Part shown: positions 8,953 through 19,112 of the stretch, piece by piece
How the letters are laid out: every line of letters begins with the position of its first letter
Numbering within the stretch: position 1 is the first letter of the stretch
Origin: Chara braunii
Lineage: Eukaryota; Streptophyta; Charophyceae; Charales; Characeae
Reading direction: 5' to 3'
Assembly: GCA_003427395.1 (NCBI GenBank)
Contig: BFEA01000372.1
Location: 677,844-715,127 of the forward strand
Length of the DNA: 37,284 nucleotides
Notes under the pieces: model-generated
What the model was told of the DNA's origin: nothing
What the model saw: the letters and a program-made list of their open reading frames with translations, nothing else
Databases searched by the model: none
Translations under genes and position numbers: made by a program

Positions 8953-9133
8953 CAGAGCACACAGGGATGGGGCATTGGGCCCACTGGAAGGAGATGCTCA
9001 TATCACTTCCTCTAGCAGGCCCCCTCCGGATATCGTCGGGGAGGGAGAGGGGGGGGGGGGGAACAAAAGAAAACGTTCTCCGTCAACATTCTCCACCAAC
9101 CCCTTTCCAGAGGGAAAAGAGTTTGAAGCACGT

Positions 9134-9945
9134 AAGGTCGTTGTTCTGGTCGAACCTCATGCACGTCCGTTCCTTGTATACGCGGTTCTGTTCAAACCCC
9201 CGTAAGGGAAAGAGTTGGAACCACATAGCAATATGAGTTCGAACCACATACCAAAGGTTGCTGTTCTGGTCGAACCTCATGCACGCCATTTCCTTGTATA
9301 CGAGGTTCTGATCAAACCCCAGCTGGGGTAAGAGTTTGTCCAACACTCACGCTTCCACGGCGCAATTCTACAGACGCTTCACGTCTGAATCCCACGAAGG
9401 CGCGAATTTGACTGTCTTTGCGGATACCGCTAAATACATCAAAAGACTTAAAACCCAAGGAATGACGATCCTACTATAGGAATTGCTTCCGGTACACCAG
9501 TTACAACTTTTACTGCCAAAAAAAAACAAAAACAAAAAAAAAAAACAAAAAAAAAAAACAAACAAACAAACAAACAATTTTTATTGCCCAATAACCAATT
9601 TGATCCCAAGGTAAAGAATATCCTGTACCTCCTGAACCACCAAACCACATAGAAATATCAGTCCGAACCACGTACCAAAGGTCGCTGTTCAGGTCCAACC
9701 TCATGCCCGCCCATTCCTTGTACATGAGGTTCTCATCAAACCCCAGTACGGGAAAGAGTCTGAACCTCATAATGTTGCCCCCTTACAGGGGTTTGATCAG
9801 AACATCATTTACTGGGTTTAATCAGAACCTCATATAGAGGGCTTTGCCCTAGCGGGGTTCAAACTGAACCCCAAAGAGCTTGAACCCCATAATGTTGCCC
9901 CCTTCAACCAAGCCCTCTCCTTGTATCAGCTTCTGATTGAACCCC
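9134..9945. repeat. Clustered GAACCTCATGCACG repeats
   Basis: Units start at 9134 and 9254 (120-bp period) and again at 9678. Each contains GAACCTCATGC, TTCCTTGTATA and then a GAGGTTCTGATCAAACCCC-like segment. GAACCTCAT and GAGGTTC within one unit are inverted, so each could fold. More diverged GAACCTCATA / GAACCCCATA copies continue to 9945 and a related stretch lies near 10105-10150. No coding frame is maintained. Confidence 0.7.
9518..9577. repeat. A-rich and (AAAC)n tract
   Basis: Poly(A) with interspersed C passing into (CAAA)n. It lies between the second and third GAACCTCATG units. Confidence 0.85.
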
Positions 9946-9949
9946 GCTA

Positions 9950-10058
9950 CCATGTTCACCCGAATAGAACGTACGGTCATTATACCTGTGTGTATTTAGA
10001 CTGAAAGATGCACCAAATTCAGCTATAATGACCGTACGTTGTATTCAGGGGAAGACTG
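9950..10058. mobile_element. MITE-like element A, copy 3
   Basis: A 109-bp, more diverged copy: CCATGTTCACCCGAATAGAA at the left, GTATTCAGGGGAAGACTG at the right, TA at both borders (9948-9949, 10059-10060). Internally GTACGGTCATTAT pairs with ATAATGACCGTAC. Confidence 0.75.
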
Positions 10059-10503
10059 TAGGGCAAAGAGGTCAACCCTCACACAGCAACAGCTGTGGTT
10101 CTCTGATCGAACCTCAACCAATCCCTTTCCTTATTTGGGGTTCGGATCAAGAGCCTCAACAACACCCATCCCCACCTTACGTTCGACGGGTTTCAATTCG
10201 AACAGCACCACATCCCACACCATCTCCCCGCGCTTCTTCCTGCCATCGACCCCCCAGTTAATTGGCAATTAACCCTCTCAATCCACCCCGCAGTCAACAC
10301 CCGGATTACTGCACTGTCATTCCCTCCTCATGAGAGGATGGAAACCAGATTTTTTTTTTTCTACAGCTAACCCACCAGGAACGCATCAGCTTCATGTCAT
10401 TCCCTCGTCGCGGGATTGACAGAACTTGGGCCAGAGGGTGGGATGACATGAGACAGTCAGTCTTAAAAAAGGATGGAATTAGTTTAAAAAGACCAGCCGA
10501 CCC

Positions 10504-10515
10504 CAATCAATCACA

Positions 10516-10550
<35 letters not shown>

Positions 10551-10790
10551 TAACCAATCAATCAATCAATAAAGCAATAAAGCAATCAATCAATCAATCG
10601 ATCAATCACAATCCAACAATCAGAACAATCAGATTAATCAATCAATCAATCAGATCAATCAATCAACCAATCACAATCAAGCAATCAATCAGATCAATCA
10701 ATCAATTTCAATCGATCAATCGATCAATCAATCAATCAATCAATCAAACAATTCAATCGATCAGTCTATCAACCAACCAACCAACCAACA
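10504..10790. repeat. (CAAT)n tetranucleotide array
   Basis: Dense CAAT repeats with scattered CGAT, CAGAT and CAAC variants. It keeps a 160-codon Asn/Gln/Ser/Ile-rich frame open, which is a by-product of the repeat. Weaker CAAT motifs continue to about 10910. Confidence 0.9.
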
Positions 10791-11059
10791 GAACAGTCGG
10801 TTTGCCAAGTAACCGATCAATCATTAAAAATGCGTTCACTCTAACACTCAATTCCATCAGTACTTCAATCAATTGATTCTACCAATCAGCAACGCACTCA
10901 TTGAGCAAATTGATCGATCAGAATGACATGCACAGCCCCCACAGAAAGCAAAAGCAATTATCAATGACAATCAAGCAAGCCTGTAAAGGCGTACATTGAC
11001 AATTCCTTGAATTTTCATTCATTAATTCCTTCATCGACTCGTTTGTTTACTCTTGCAGT

Positions 11060-11109
11060 CGTTCATTCATTCATTCGTTCATTCATTCATTCATTCATTC
11101 ATTCATTCA
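11060..11109. repeat. (ATTC)n microsatellite
   Basis: ATTC tetranucleotides with two GTTC variants. The next 280 bp (11110-11395) are not repetitive and hold no identifiable gene. Confidence 0.9.
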
Positions 11110-11402
11110 CTAAAGCTTGGCGAAAGAAAAAGATCTAGTTCCCATCTCCCTCCTCCCCGTTTCCTCCCATTCTCCATCGTGCCATACACCGTCTTCCAGC
11201 AATGTGCAATCCAACACATTCCCGGTCGGTCCTCCTCTATACTTTGGTGCCTTCATGCAAAATCAGACATCACCACCAGTGCAAGAGCATTGTGTCCACA
11301 AATGTCACTCGAGCGAACTATACGAAAGAGAAGCATGGGTGGAAAGAGGAGAATGGGTTCGATAACAGTCACATCACGGGAATGATAACCGATGGACGGG
11401 TT

Positions 11403-11674
11403 AATTGGTTGATTGGTAAGTTGATGGGGTTGATTGGTTCATTGATTGGTTCATTGATTCATTCATTGATTGATTCCTTCATTGATTCATTGATTGATTC
11501 ATTGGTTGATTGGTAGATTGGTTAATTGGTTGGGTGGTTGATGCCTTTGATTGCTGGATTGGAAAAAGAAAGACAGGAAAACAAATCCTCATTGATTGAT
11601 TGATTGATTTACTGAGCGAATGATTGACCGATTGACTGATTGATTGACTGATTGGTCGACTGATTGATTGACTG

Positions 11675-11715
<41 letters not shown>

Positions 11716-11880
11716 GAGGCTGGGTCTGCCCCACTCACCTTTGTATAGTGCGCACTCTCTCTCTCAGAGAATGCCTATCAATCAATCAACCAGCTAGCTA
11801 ACTGATGGACTGACTGACTGGTCCATTGGTCCATTGATTGATTGATTGATTGGTCCATTGATTGATTGATTTGATTAATT
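11403..11880. repeat. (GATT)n arrays, opposite orientation to 10.5 kb
   Basis: Three blocks (about 11403-11530, 11590-11713, 11828-11880) of GATT / TTGA repeats. They are the reverse complement of the CAAT array at 10504-10790, so the two zones are complementary across a spacer of about 600 bp. Confidence 0.85.
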
Positions 11881-12005
11881 CTTTGGTAAATGGATGCGCC
11901 CATGAACGACTGGTTCGCTAGTTATAACCCATTCGATGAAACGAATGATTTTTTTTTTAACCAGACTCGTCAGCCAGTCAACAAATTGTAAGCACGAAAC
12001 TTGGA

Positions 12006-12026
12006 AAAAAAAAAAAAAAAAAAAAA
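12006..12026. repeat. Poly(A) tract
   Basis: A run of 21 bp in an A-rich zone that extends to about 12190. Confidence 0.85.
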
Positions 12027-12301
12027 CATAAAAAAAAAGAGGAATAAGAAGACAACATCGACCACCTTCGCATGCTTTATGCTGTCGGGAACAAATTGAA
12101 GTAAAAAAAAACAACGAAAAAGAGCTCTCACAGCTAAGAGAGCAAAAACAACCCAAAAAAAACGCAAAGAAGAAGACAGAAAAAAACTGCAATCCTCCCC
12201 CCCCTCCCCGCTCATTCCCCCTTGTGGTCAACAAATTGTGAGGACGTCAACTGCTCCATCACCTGCTCCACATACATCCACCCATCCAAACAACATGAAT
12301 G

Positions 12302-12327
12302 CGGGACTGGGACTGGGACTGGGACTG
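12302..12327. repeat. (GGGACT)n short array
   Basis: Four GGGACT hexamers. A (CTCCT)n array follows at 12404-12426. Both lie downstream (3') of the LSG1 stop codon. Confidence 0.85.
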
Positions 12328-12530
12328 TGTCAAGCCATCCGAGGTCTGTGTCCCAATTACATCGGCCCATCAATGAATGAAACCCCCTCAAACCCCGATC
12401 TTCTCCTCTCCTCTCCTCTCCTCTCCTATATAGAGATATATATAGACAGATGAGTATGACGATTACAGCAAGCAAAATCTTGCGAGACCCTAAAACACAA
12501 CGCCTCCTCAGCGGCGCAGCTCTCCTAGAC

Positions 12531-12951
12531 CTAATCCCGCGTGCCTCTATTCGATACAGGGTTTATTCTCGCGGTAGCTCCATGGCTGACAGGCTTGGCT
12601 ATGACTCTGACCATGGGCATGCCATCGCTATCATCATTCCCACCTCTCCCAATTCTCCATGACCTGTCCTTTTTCCGACTGGGCTTTTTGTGCATCTTGT
12701 GCGCCGCTTTCATCGGTTTTTCCCGCGGTTTTTGTCCGCTTTTCCCGCCAACGCTTCCCGCCACCGCGACTCCCAAGCACGCTGCCAAATCATCATCCAC
12801 GGTCGCTATCCCGACCCGGCCAACTCGATTCCCATCTCCCCTCCGCAGAATACCCTCTGCTCCCTCTGCTTTGCCTTTCCCCGCCTCCTCTTCTTTCCCC
12901 CTCTCCTCCTCCTCTTCCTCCTCTTCCTCCTCTTCCTCCTCCTCCTCCTCC

Positions 12952-12983
<32 letters not shown>

Positions 12984-14849
12984 GAGACTCTGGTCTTCTT
13001 CCAACCTCTTATCAGTTCTATCGACTCCTCTCCTGCACTTCCTAATCAGGTACTTCCTAAATTGGTCATCGCGATCCCGATCTCGGTCACCCGGCGGCAT
13101 GTGACAGTAGAGCAGTTTCCCAGATAAGTAATCCTTCATGATCTGCCTGGCTGCCCTGGTTTCGTCGGGCAATCCGCTTGATGACGTGTAATTTCTTGAC
13201 CTAGCATACGCCCTGAGCAGCTCAGCGCCCGTTGGCGCTCTGTTTTGGGGTTCGTGCGGAAGCGGAGGGGTTAAGACAAGTCCATAGGTGGCTTCAAGGA
13301 CAGGTTTGGGGATCTGGCCCGCCACAACTCCCGCCGGTCCTCTGTGGTCGGTGATCCTGTCGATGGGCAGCACACCCGCAGCCACCATATCCGACCTTGA
13401 GCTCGTGAACGATGGAAAGACGAGTCCTGGGCAATCACATAAGACAAGCCGATCGCTCAAAATTAGGGTTTGAAAATGCTTCGTCTTGCCCGGCGTCGCT
13501 GTGACCCCTGTTCGCTTCTTCCCTACCAACGCATTTATCGTTGAGCTCTTCCCTACATTCGGATAGCCCACAAAACCGACCACAACTCTCCGCCGCCTCT
13601 TTTGCCCATTCTTGAGAGAAGGAGAAGGACAAGACCCCTCCCCCCCAGCAGAGCGCCGTTCTTCCTCTTCGTCATCCTTGTGTTGTTCACCCTCTTCTTC
13701 TTCTTCCTCTTCTTCTCCTTCTTCTTCTTCTTCTTCTCCTTCTTCGTCGTCGTCATTGCCGTCCTCTTCGTCTTCGTCGTTCTTGTTGCCGTCAACATCA
13801 TCCCCACCACCATAGCCACCGAGCTTGGTCTTCGTCTTCGTCTTTGAACCTCTCGCTCTCCTCCTCCGTGCTCTCATCGTCTCTTCGCCAATCCTCGTTA
13901 ATCTTTCCAGCAGTTCCTCTCTCCCCAGCAGTCTTATAGATTCATCGTCTACATCATCATTCTCGTCGTCATCAGCATCATCATCGGCATCTTCCCCTCC
14001 CTCTCTCTTCATCTTCATCATCAACCCTAATCTTTGACGATCCACTGTTTCCAAATCCACAGACCCCCCTGCTGCCATCGCAGTCGCATCCTTCGCCGAC
14101 CACCAAAGATAAGTCAATCCCTGAGAATCGAGGTACCGCGCCCACCTCCTCCTCACAAACGACGGCAGCAGATCCGCCTTGTTCAGCAGCAGGACCGTTC
14201 GCTTGTGCCTATTGTTGATTTCCCGCGCGTACTGCTCCAGATCTTTGCACCTGTAGAAGAGAGGATTCCTCCCATCTACCACCGTCACTATGACATCGCT
14301 CCTCTCAAGGACCCGCCATAACTGCCTCCAGATGTCCAGATTCTTCTCGAATGGAGTGATCACTAAACTCTCGTTCTCCTCTAGGCTCGCGAGTCCTCTG
14401 CGCCATTCAAGAAAGCTTTGCCTTTCGAGGGCATCCAGCTCGTCCGCCGTCATGTTCCTATTCCACTTCGGTCTCCTTGGGATCCTCAGTTCGTCTTCAT
14501 GGAGGGCTTCTTCGGCTTTGCGCTGGGCCTTCCTCTCCTCTTCGCTCAGCAAACTCGAAGCCGTGTCCATCTGGTTTCGCAGAATAACGACGGTGTCTCT
14601 TTCTGCTGCAAACTCACGTCCAGCCAGGTCCGCCATAGCCAGCATCTCGTCGAGATCGTTCCTTTCCAACACTGATTGCAGGACACTTGTTGATCGCAAC
14701 GACGAGTCTATGTCAGTTGTGTGCACATGGCCTTGCGATCCTCCTCCTCCTCCTGCCCCTCCTCTTCCTCCTCCTCCTCCTTTTGCCGAAGACCTGTGAC
14801 GTAGTAGCGCTTGCCCTAGGCTGCTCCCACCCTTCTTCTTCGGCGCCAT
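12531..14849 (-). CDS. LSG1: Large-subunit GTPase LSG1 homologue (60S ribosome maturation)
   Basis: A 772-residue cytoplasmic GTPase of the circularly permuted YRG/HSR1 group. In yeast, LSG1 releases the export adaptor NMD3 from pre-60S subunits. Motifs occur in permuted order: G4 NKAD (223-226), WSA of G5 (250-252), G1 GYPNVGKSS (428-436), G2-like TGVTATPGKTKHFQ (447-460), G3 DCPG (472-475). Family-specific blocks are also present: IPRRPKWNRNM (123-133), FLEWRR (146-151), TPFEKNLDIWRQLWRVLERS (165-184), GLPDETRAARQIMKDYLSGK (559-578) and a C-terminal HKKPSRKKDRSWR. The ATG at 14849 is chosen because it begins MAPKKKGGSSLG, the usual N-terminus; the frame extends 13 codons upstream only by using GTG. 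It is intronless and ends in TAG at 12531. It is longer than typical relatives (roughly 550-660 residues) because of acidic inserts at about 284-303, 349-397 and 621-650. No TATA box or polyadenylation signal was identified with confidence. Confidence 0.93.
12895..12982 (-). repeat. Coding microsatellite in LSG1: poly-Asp/poly-Glu
   Basis: (CTC)n and (ATC)n on the plus strand encode about 11 Asp then about 18 Glu residues (with one Arg nearby) in the C-terminal region of LSG1. The trinucleotide period keeps the frame. Length variation here would alter the protein without breaking it. Confidence 0.9.
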
Positions 14850-14946
14850 CGCTGCCTGCCTGCCTTCTCCTCTCAAGGTGGACTCCACCCAGACTCCCCC
14901 GACGCCTTCACACCCACTGTCACTCGACTAGAACCGCCAGACAGCC

Positions 14947-15376
14947 GGCATCAATCAACTCCGCAAGAACAAAACGAAGGAGGAGGAGGAGGAGGAGAAG
15001 AAAGAGCAGGAGGAGGAGGCGAAGGAAATCACAGATCAATCCACTCCAGAAGAACTAGACGGAGGAGGAGGAGGAGGAGGAGGAGGAGGAGCAGAAGGAG
15101 ATCACAGATCAATCAACTCCGGAAGAACTAGACGGAGGAGGAGGAGCAGAAGGAGATCACAGATCAGGAGAGGGAAAAGCAGGAGGAGGAGATCACAGAT
15201 CAATCAACTCCAGAAGAGCTAGACGAAGGAGGAGGAGGAGGAGGAGGAGGAGGAGGAGGAGGAGGAGGAGGAGGAGGTGGAGAAGGAGATCACAGATCAA
15301 TCAACTCCGCAAGAACTAGACGAACGAGGAGGAAGACGAGGAGATTGAAAAGCAGGAGGACGAGGAGGAGGAGGAG
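14947..15376. repeat. GAG-rich minisatellite 5' of LSG1
   Basis: About six units of the form GATCACAGATCAATCAACTC, then a CGGAAGAACTAGAC segment, then (GGA)n of variable length (near 14947, 15021, 15094, 15149, 15184 and 15282). It begins about 100 bp upstream of the LSG1 start codon, so it occupies the presumed promoter or 5' UTR. Purine/pyrimidine strand asymmetry is extreme. Confidence 0.85.
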
Positions 15377-15563
15377 ATCAGAGACACGGAGGCGAACGAC
15401 CGATATCGGAAAAGAAACAGAAAAGATGCAAACAAGAGGGGAACGCGATGATCGAGTACAAGATAAGTGTTTGATGATCCCTACAATGGTAGTGCTCGTG
15501 CTCACGTAACAAGGCAAGAAACCCTATGCGCATGCCACTTAACAAAACCTGGACAATGCTGAC

Positions 15564-15600
15564 GATGATGCCGGTGATGCTGGTGATGCTGGTGATGACG
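15564..15600. repeat. GATGCTGGT 9-bp repeat
   Basis: Four imperfect GATGCTGGT units. The surrounding sequence to 15985 contains no supported gene. Confidence 0.8.
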
Positions 15601-15989
15601 ACAAAGACGATCACCATGCAGACTACACCGACTAGCTAACGCTCTGACGATGAGCAACGTGGCAACATATGAAGCCCGTCCACCGGTGACCACTCGTTCC
15701 ATGCCCGCCCCCCACTCACCTCCCCCCTCTCTCCTCCCCCTCCCCCCTCCACGTGTACCCGCTTCCCTGGGCGCCACGTGGGAACTGTCGCAATCACGCG
15801 ATTCACGAAAATGTCGCACTCAGAAAAGAAGGAAAAAAAAAAGGTTTCTCACCCTGTAAACTTCGTCAGAATTGTCACTGCCACCAAACCTCCACGTGGC
15901 TGCCGCCGCAGGCAAAAAGGACAGCGCCACGCGTGGCTGCTGCAGCAGGACTACGCATGCTTTTGCTCAGGTCAGAAAGGCTACTAATA

Positions 15990-16097
15990 CTCGTCTTCCC
16001 CCCGAACATAACGCACCCTGAAAATGAACGTATATAGGGTATGTTTCCGACCCGATACAGTCAAAATGAGGCTGCGTTGTGTTCGGCGGAAGAAGGG
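15990..16097. mobile_element. MITE-like element B, copy 2
   Basis: A 108-bp element bordered by TA (15988-15989, 16098-16099). The left arm, with CGTCTTCCCCCCGAACATAA, then CGCACCCTG, is matched inverted by CAGTCAAAATGAGGCTGCG, then TTGTGTTCGGCGGAAGAAGG. The GAACATAACGCACCCTG core is shared with 5784-5871. Confidence 0.7.
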
Positions 16098-16289
16098 TAG
16101 GTAGCTTAATTGGTGCGCCTCCGCCCGCAAAAAACATGGAAATTTTGCAAACAAAGAGCCTCGCCATACCACTCTTAAAACGATGAAAAGTTTCAAGAGC
16201 TCTCAGAAATTTTCAAGAGGTGTACTTTCAAGCGTTTTTCAGAGCACTCCTGAATGAGTGACTCCTACCCAGCAGCCTAGCTCAGGGCG

Positions 16290-16399
16290 TACTCACACTA
16301 ACAGTATCTCCAATGTATCTGACCGTGTTTACAGCCAAACCTGGATGTATCAGGCCACAATTCCGTGCAGAAATACGTAAGAAGGTCGTAGTGTGAGTA
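16290..16399. mobile_element. 110-bp element with 11-bp terminal inverted repeats
   Basis: TACTCACACTA (16290-16300) and TAGTGTGAGTA (16389-16399) are exact inverted repeats. Flanking bases extend the symmetry imperfectly (CTCAGGGCG outside the left end, TGGGCTCAG outside the right). No clear target duplication and no second copy in the window, so the mobile-element call is tentative. Confidence 0.45.
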
Positions 16400-16466
16400 T
16401 GGGCTCAGTTGGTAAGGCACGCAAGTGGCATTCACGCGGTCTTGGGTTCAATCCCCAATGGCCTCA
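16393..16466 (+). other. tRNA-like sequence (not a functional tRNA)
   Basis: An A-box-like TGGGCTCAGTTGG (16400-16412) and an excellent T-arm, TTGGG-TTCAATC-CCCAA (16442-16458; 5-bp stem, 7-nt loop containing the B box), are at normal spacing. The acceptor stem does not pair (about half the positions mismatch) and the anticodon arm is poor. This suggests a tRNA pseudogene or the tRNA-derived head of a SINE rather than a working gene. Confidence 0.6.
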
Positions 16467-16645
16467 TGTACCTTCCTGGGCAAGCTTGGCGCCCCCCACC
16501 TAGAGATAATATGGCGTTGGTCCCCCCAGTGGCATTGAGCAGAAACTTATGAGCTGATGCTCATATGGGAAGGGGACCGGACAGGACGCACAGTGATTGG
16601 CCCAATGAGGAAGCTCGGTCCTGATGCTACCGGCTGACCCCTGGC

Positions 16646-16862
16646 AGTTATGGCCTGGTGGGTGCAGCTCCCGCATGTTCGCAGCCCGTCAGGGTTGCAC
16701 TTTCCCCCCCTGAGAAATTTCAATGTCAATCAAATTTCAACGTCTGTGGTCGTCGGGAGGGTGGGCATTTTGAGGTTTTGGGGCCTCGCAAGGGCCACGT
16801 AGGACCGGTAGCTGCCCGTAGGAGGCCGAGGAGGCCGCGGTCCTTGAGCCTTTTTCGAAATT
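16646..16862 (+). mobile_element. SINE-like repeat S, copy 1
   Basis: The body runs GTTCGCAGCCCGTCAGGGTT, a CCCCCC tract, AAATTTCAACGTC, GTCGTCGGGAGGGTGGGC, then a 3' part with GTAGCTGCCCGTAGGAGGCC and ending CTTTTTCGAAA. The same order of blocks occurs inverted at 27901-28089 and in part at 28460-28618. The start region (TTATGGCCTGGTGGGTGCAG) aligns with the A-box region of the third copy, and GTTCGCAGCCC resembles a tRNA B box. Confidence 0.65.
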
Positions 16863-17012
16863 GAGCCGGTGTGGGTGCACTTTTCTCGAAATAGCAGAGT
16901 ACCTCGTACACGTTGTATTCGAATACGTGTACCCTTTCTATTCGGATTTCGAAAAGAAAAAACTTTTGTATTCCAATACAATTACTGCTTTTTTTCTGGA
17001 GGTCAGCGCCTG

Positions 17013-17051
17013 CCCTTGTGCTCCCCACCACTGACATGCTGCATGTTGCAG
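17013..17051 (-). repeat. TTGCAACATGCAGCATGT box, copy 1, next to NNN and CA
   Basis: CCTTGTGCTCCCCACCACTG then ACATGCTGCATGTTGCAG, followed by three N and CACACACA. The reverse complement of this box recurs at 27355-27393 beside a GA/GT microsatellite. Confidence 0.65.
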
Positions 17052-17148
17052 NNNCACACACAAAAAAAAAAAAGAGAAACCGCCAAAATGATATGCCTCC
17101 AATGGCTAGTCCTACATACATTGTCAAGGAAAACATAGAAACAGAGCG

Positions 17149-17218
17149 GCTTCGGTCTAGCGGTTACGCTATGGGGGCGTTCTGACATTTAAAAAAAAAA
17201 AAAAAAACAAAAAAAAAA
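17149..17218 (+). other. Possible tRNA A-box fragment followed by poly(A)
   Basis: GCTTCGGTCTAGCGGTTACG resembles a tRNA D-arm (GGTCTAGCGGTTA) and is followed about 20 bp later by a poly(A) tract (17191-17218). It may be a heavily truncated tRNA-derived retroposon. No B box is present. Weak call. Confidence 0.25.
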
Positions 17219-17536
17219 CGGTTATTTAAACTTGTTTTCATCGTCGGGTTTATGTATCCCCGGTCCGACGAGAAAAAGGCCTGAAAGGCTGTCCTGTCCA
17301 GATTCGACAGGTAATTGAATTTGTTGGGCTTAAAGAATTAGCCTTTCAAATCAACGAAAAAAAAAAAAGTTCGTCTGTCACATCTCCTCTTTCCACCTCC
17401 CTTTTTCTCTTTCTCCGAGGCACTCCCTATACCCGTCAATGCTTAAAAAAAAGAGGAAGAAGAAAAGAAAAAAAAAGACTACTTCGTTATACAAAAGAAG
17501 CCATGAGTTAAAACTTAAAACAAAAAAAAGGGAGGA

Positions 17537-17538
<2 letters not shown>

Positions 17539-17597
<59 letters not shown>
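17539..17597. repeat. (GA)n microsatellite
   Basis: About 28 GA repeats. The surrounding 17220-18360 contains A-rich tracts and no supported gene. Confidence 0.95.
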
Positions 17598-17599
<2 letters not shown>

Positions 17600-18364
17600 G
17601 AGGGAGCAAAAGGAAAAAAACAGGAAAAGAACAAAACGCCGACCAAGTTAGTAACCCAGGAAAGAAAAAGAGAGTGAAAAAAGTTCAAAAAACGCGTCGA
17701 GTTTGTTTTTTTTAACCAGAAAAAAAAAGAAAAAAGAAGAGAGAATATCCCTTCCTATCCATTGCCAAATGATCTGTTGTTCCGTAATCCAACACTACAG
17801 GACAAAAAAAAAAAAAGGCAAGTGACTTTTTTGCAAGCGCGCCTCTCAAGTCCGAGGCCTCTTCGCTGCCAGCCCTGTCTACCTCGACCGTCCTCCGCAA
17901 ACTCCTGGCTCTCGACATCCTCCTTCGCAAATTGCGTGCTCTCATAACTTTGTTAAATTTCGAGTCAATCTTGATGTATATATATCGTCACAAACAGAAC
18001 TGCCCGGTAAACCGTAGGCAGAGAGAGAGAAGATATATATATATATTGTCACAAGAATATCAGAGCGCAAAAACAAATAAAAGGAAAAAGAAAAAAAAAA
18101 CAAGTAAAAAACGAATTCGTTTTTTTTATCTTCTTCTTTACAACTCCCCCTATTCAGAACCTCTTCCGTACAAGGCTTCCCACGTGGATGTAGGTTGCGC
18201 GCCGGCTGCCCCCACCCCCGTGTGTCATATCGACCCCCACTTGCACACAGCCAAACGGCAAAGAAGCAAGAAAAAGGAAGGGAACAGCCAAATATAACAA
18301 AACAGGGGAAAACAAACAAACTTAAACACATCCTACTAGATGACAAGTCCCATATGCAATCACC

Positions 18365-18365
<1 letters not shown>

Positions 18366-18400
<35 letters not shown>
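18366..18400. repeat. Poly(C) tract, 35 bp
   Basis: Uninterrupted C run, unusually long. It could form G-quadruplex or i-motif structures; the exact length is uncertain in short-read assembly. Confidence 0.9.
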
Positions 18401-18726
18401 ACTTTTGTCACAGGTCAAACAACTGGACAAGACCAACCACGATATCAATCAACACCCTTCTTGCCTGCTTGTTTGCCTGCAAACAAGCAAGAAATCCCAG
18501 ATAACAAACCATTCCTACTCACCAGCGACTCTGAGCACAGGACACTTGCTTCACCTCAGGAACGAGAGCACGAACACGATCCGACTGTCACTGGTCTCTT
18601 CGACTCTTCGCCAACTGCGCCAGTCCTTTGCAATTGTTATTTGATGACGCCACCAAGGCATCCTTTCCAGCTTTCTGCTGCTTTTCGCTGTTCTAAACTT
18701 GAATCCTGGGACGCCACCAACGGCCG

Positions 18727-18758
<32 letters not shown>
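18727..18758. repeat. Poly(A) tract, 32 bp
   Basis: Flanked by similar phrases: GACACTCCCAGATGACAATTCC follows it, and related GATGACAAGTCCCA and GATGACAGGTCCCACATG occur at about 18340 and 18866, suggesting diverged local repeats. No gene is supported from 18401 to 19070. Confidence 0.8.
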
Positions 18759-18760
<2 letters not shown>

Positions 18761-19068
18761 CACTCCCAGATGACAATTCCCACAGAAAAAGCACCGTCTC
18801 ATCCGCACCAAGGCCGAACAACGGGAAACAGCCAACTAGGATGCTAAACGGATTAAGTCCCCCCGGATGACAGGTCCCACATGAAATCACCGCCACGGAC
18901 ACCCTACCGTTTGACAAACTCAATGTTGATATATTTACATATGATCGATGATCAGAAATGAGAAACAGTGTGGGCGACCGGACATGGAACGGTGCGCCAA
19001 CTCGCCGGTGAGGACTTCGGCGGGATTAGAAAGCCACAAGAGAGGACAACACCTGCATCAGATTTTAC

Positions 19069-19073
<5 letters not shown>

Positions 19074-19112
<39 letters not shown>

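Noticed and set aside
10394-10876. 160-codon Asn/Gln/Ile-rich frame
   Set aside because: A by-product of the (CAAT)n array; a 4-bp period reads through all three frames.
10504-11880. CRISPR-like array
   Set aside because: The repeats are tetranucleotides without unique spacers, in a eukaryotic context.
12541-13127. Long plus-strand Ser- and Leu-rich open frames
   Set aside because: Antisense shadows of the LSG1 acidic repeat tract; no independent domain.
14850-14888. 13-codon N-terminal extension of LSG1
   Set aside because: It depends on a GTG start; the ATG at 14849 gives the normal family N-terminus (charged residues then SLG).
16393-16466. Functional tRNA gene
   Set aside because: T-arm and A box are good but the acceptor stem does not pair and the anticodon arm is poor.
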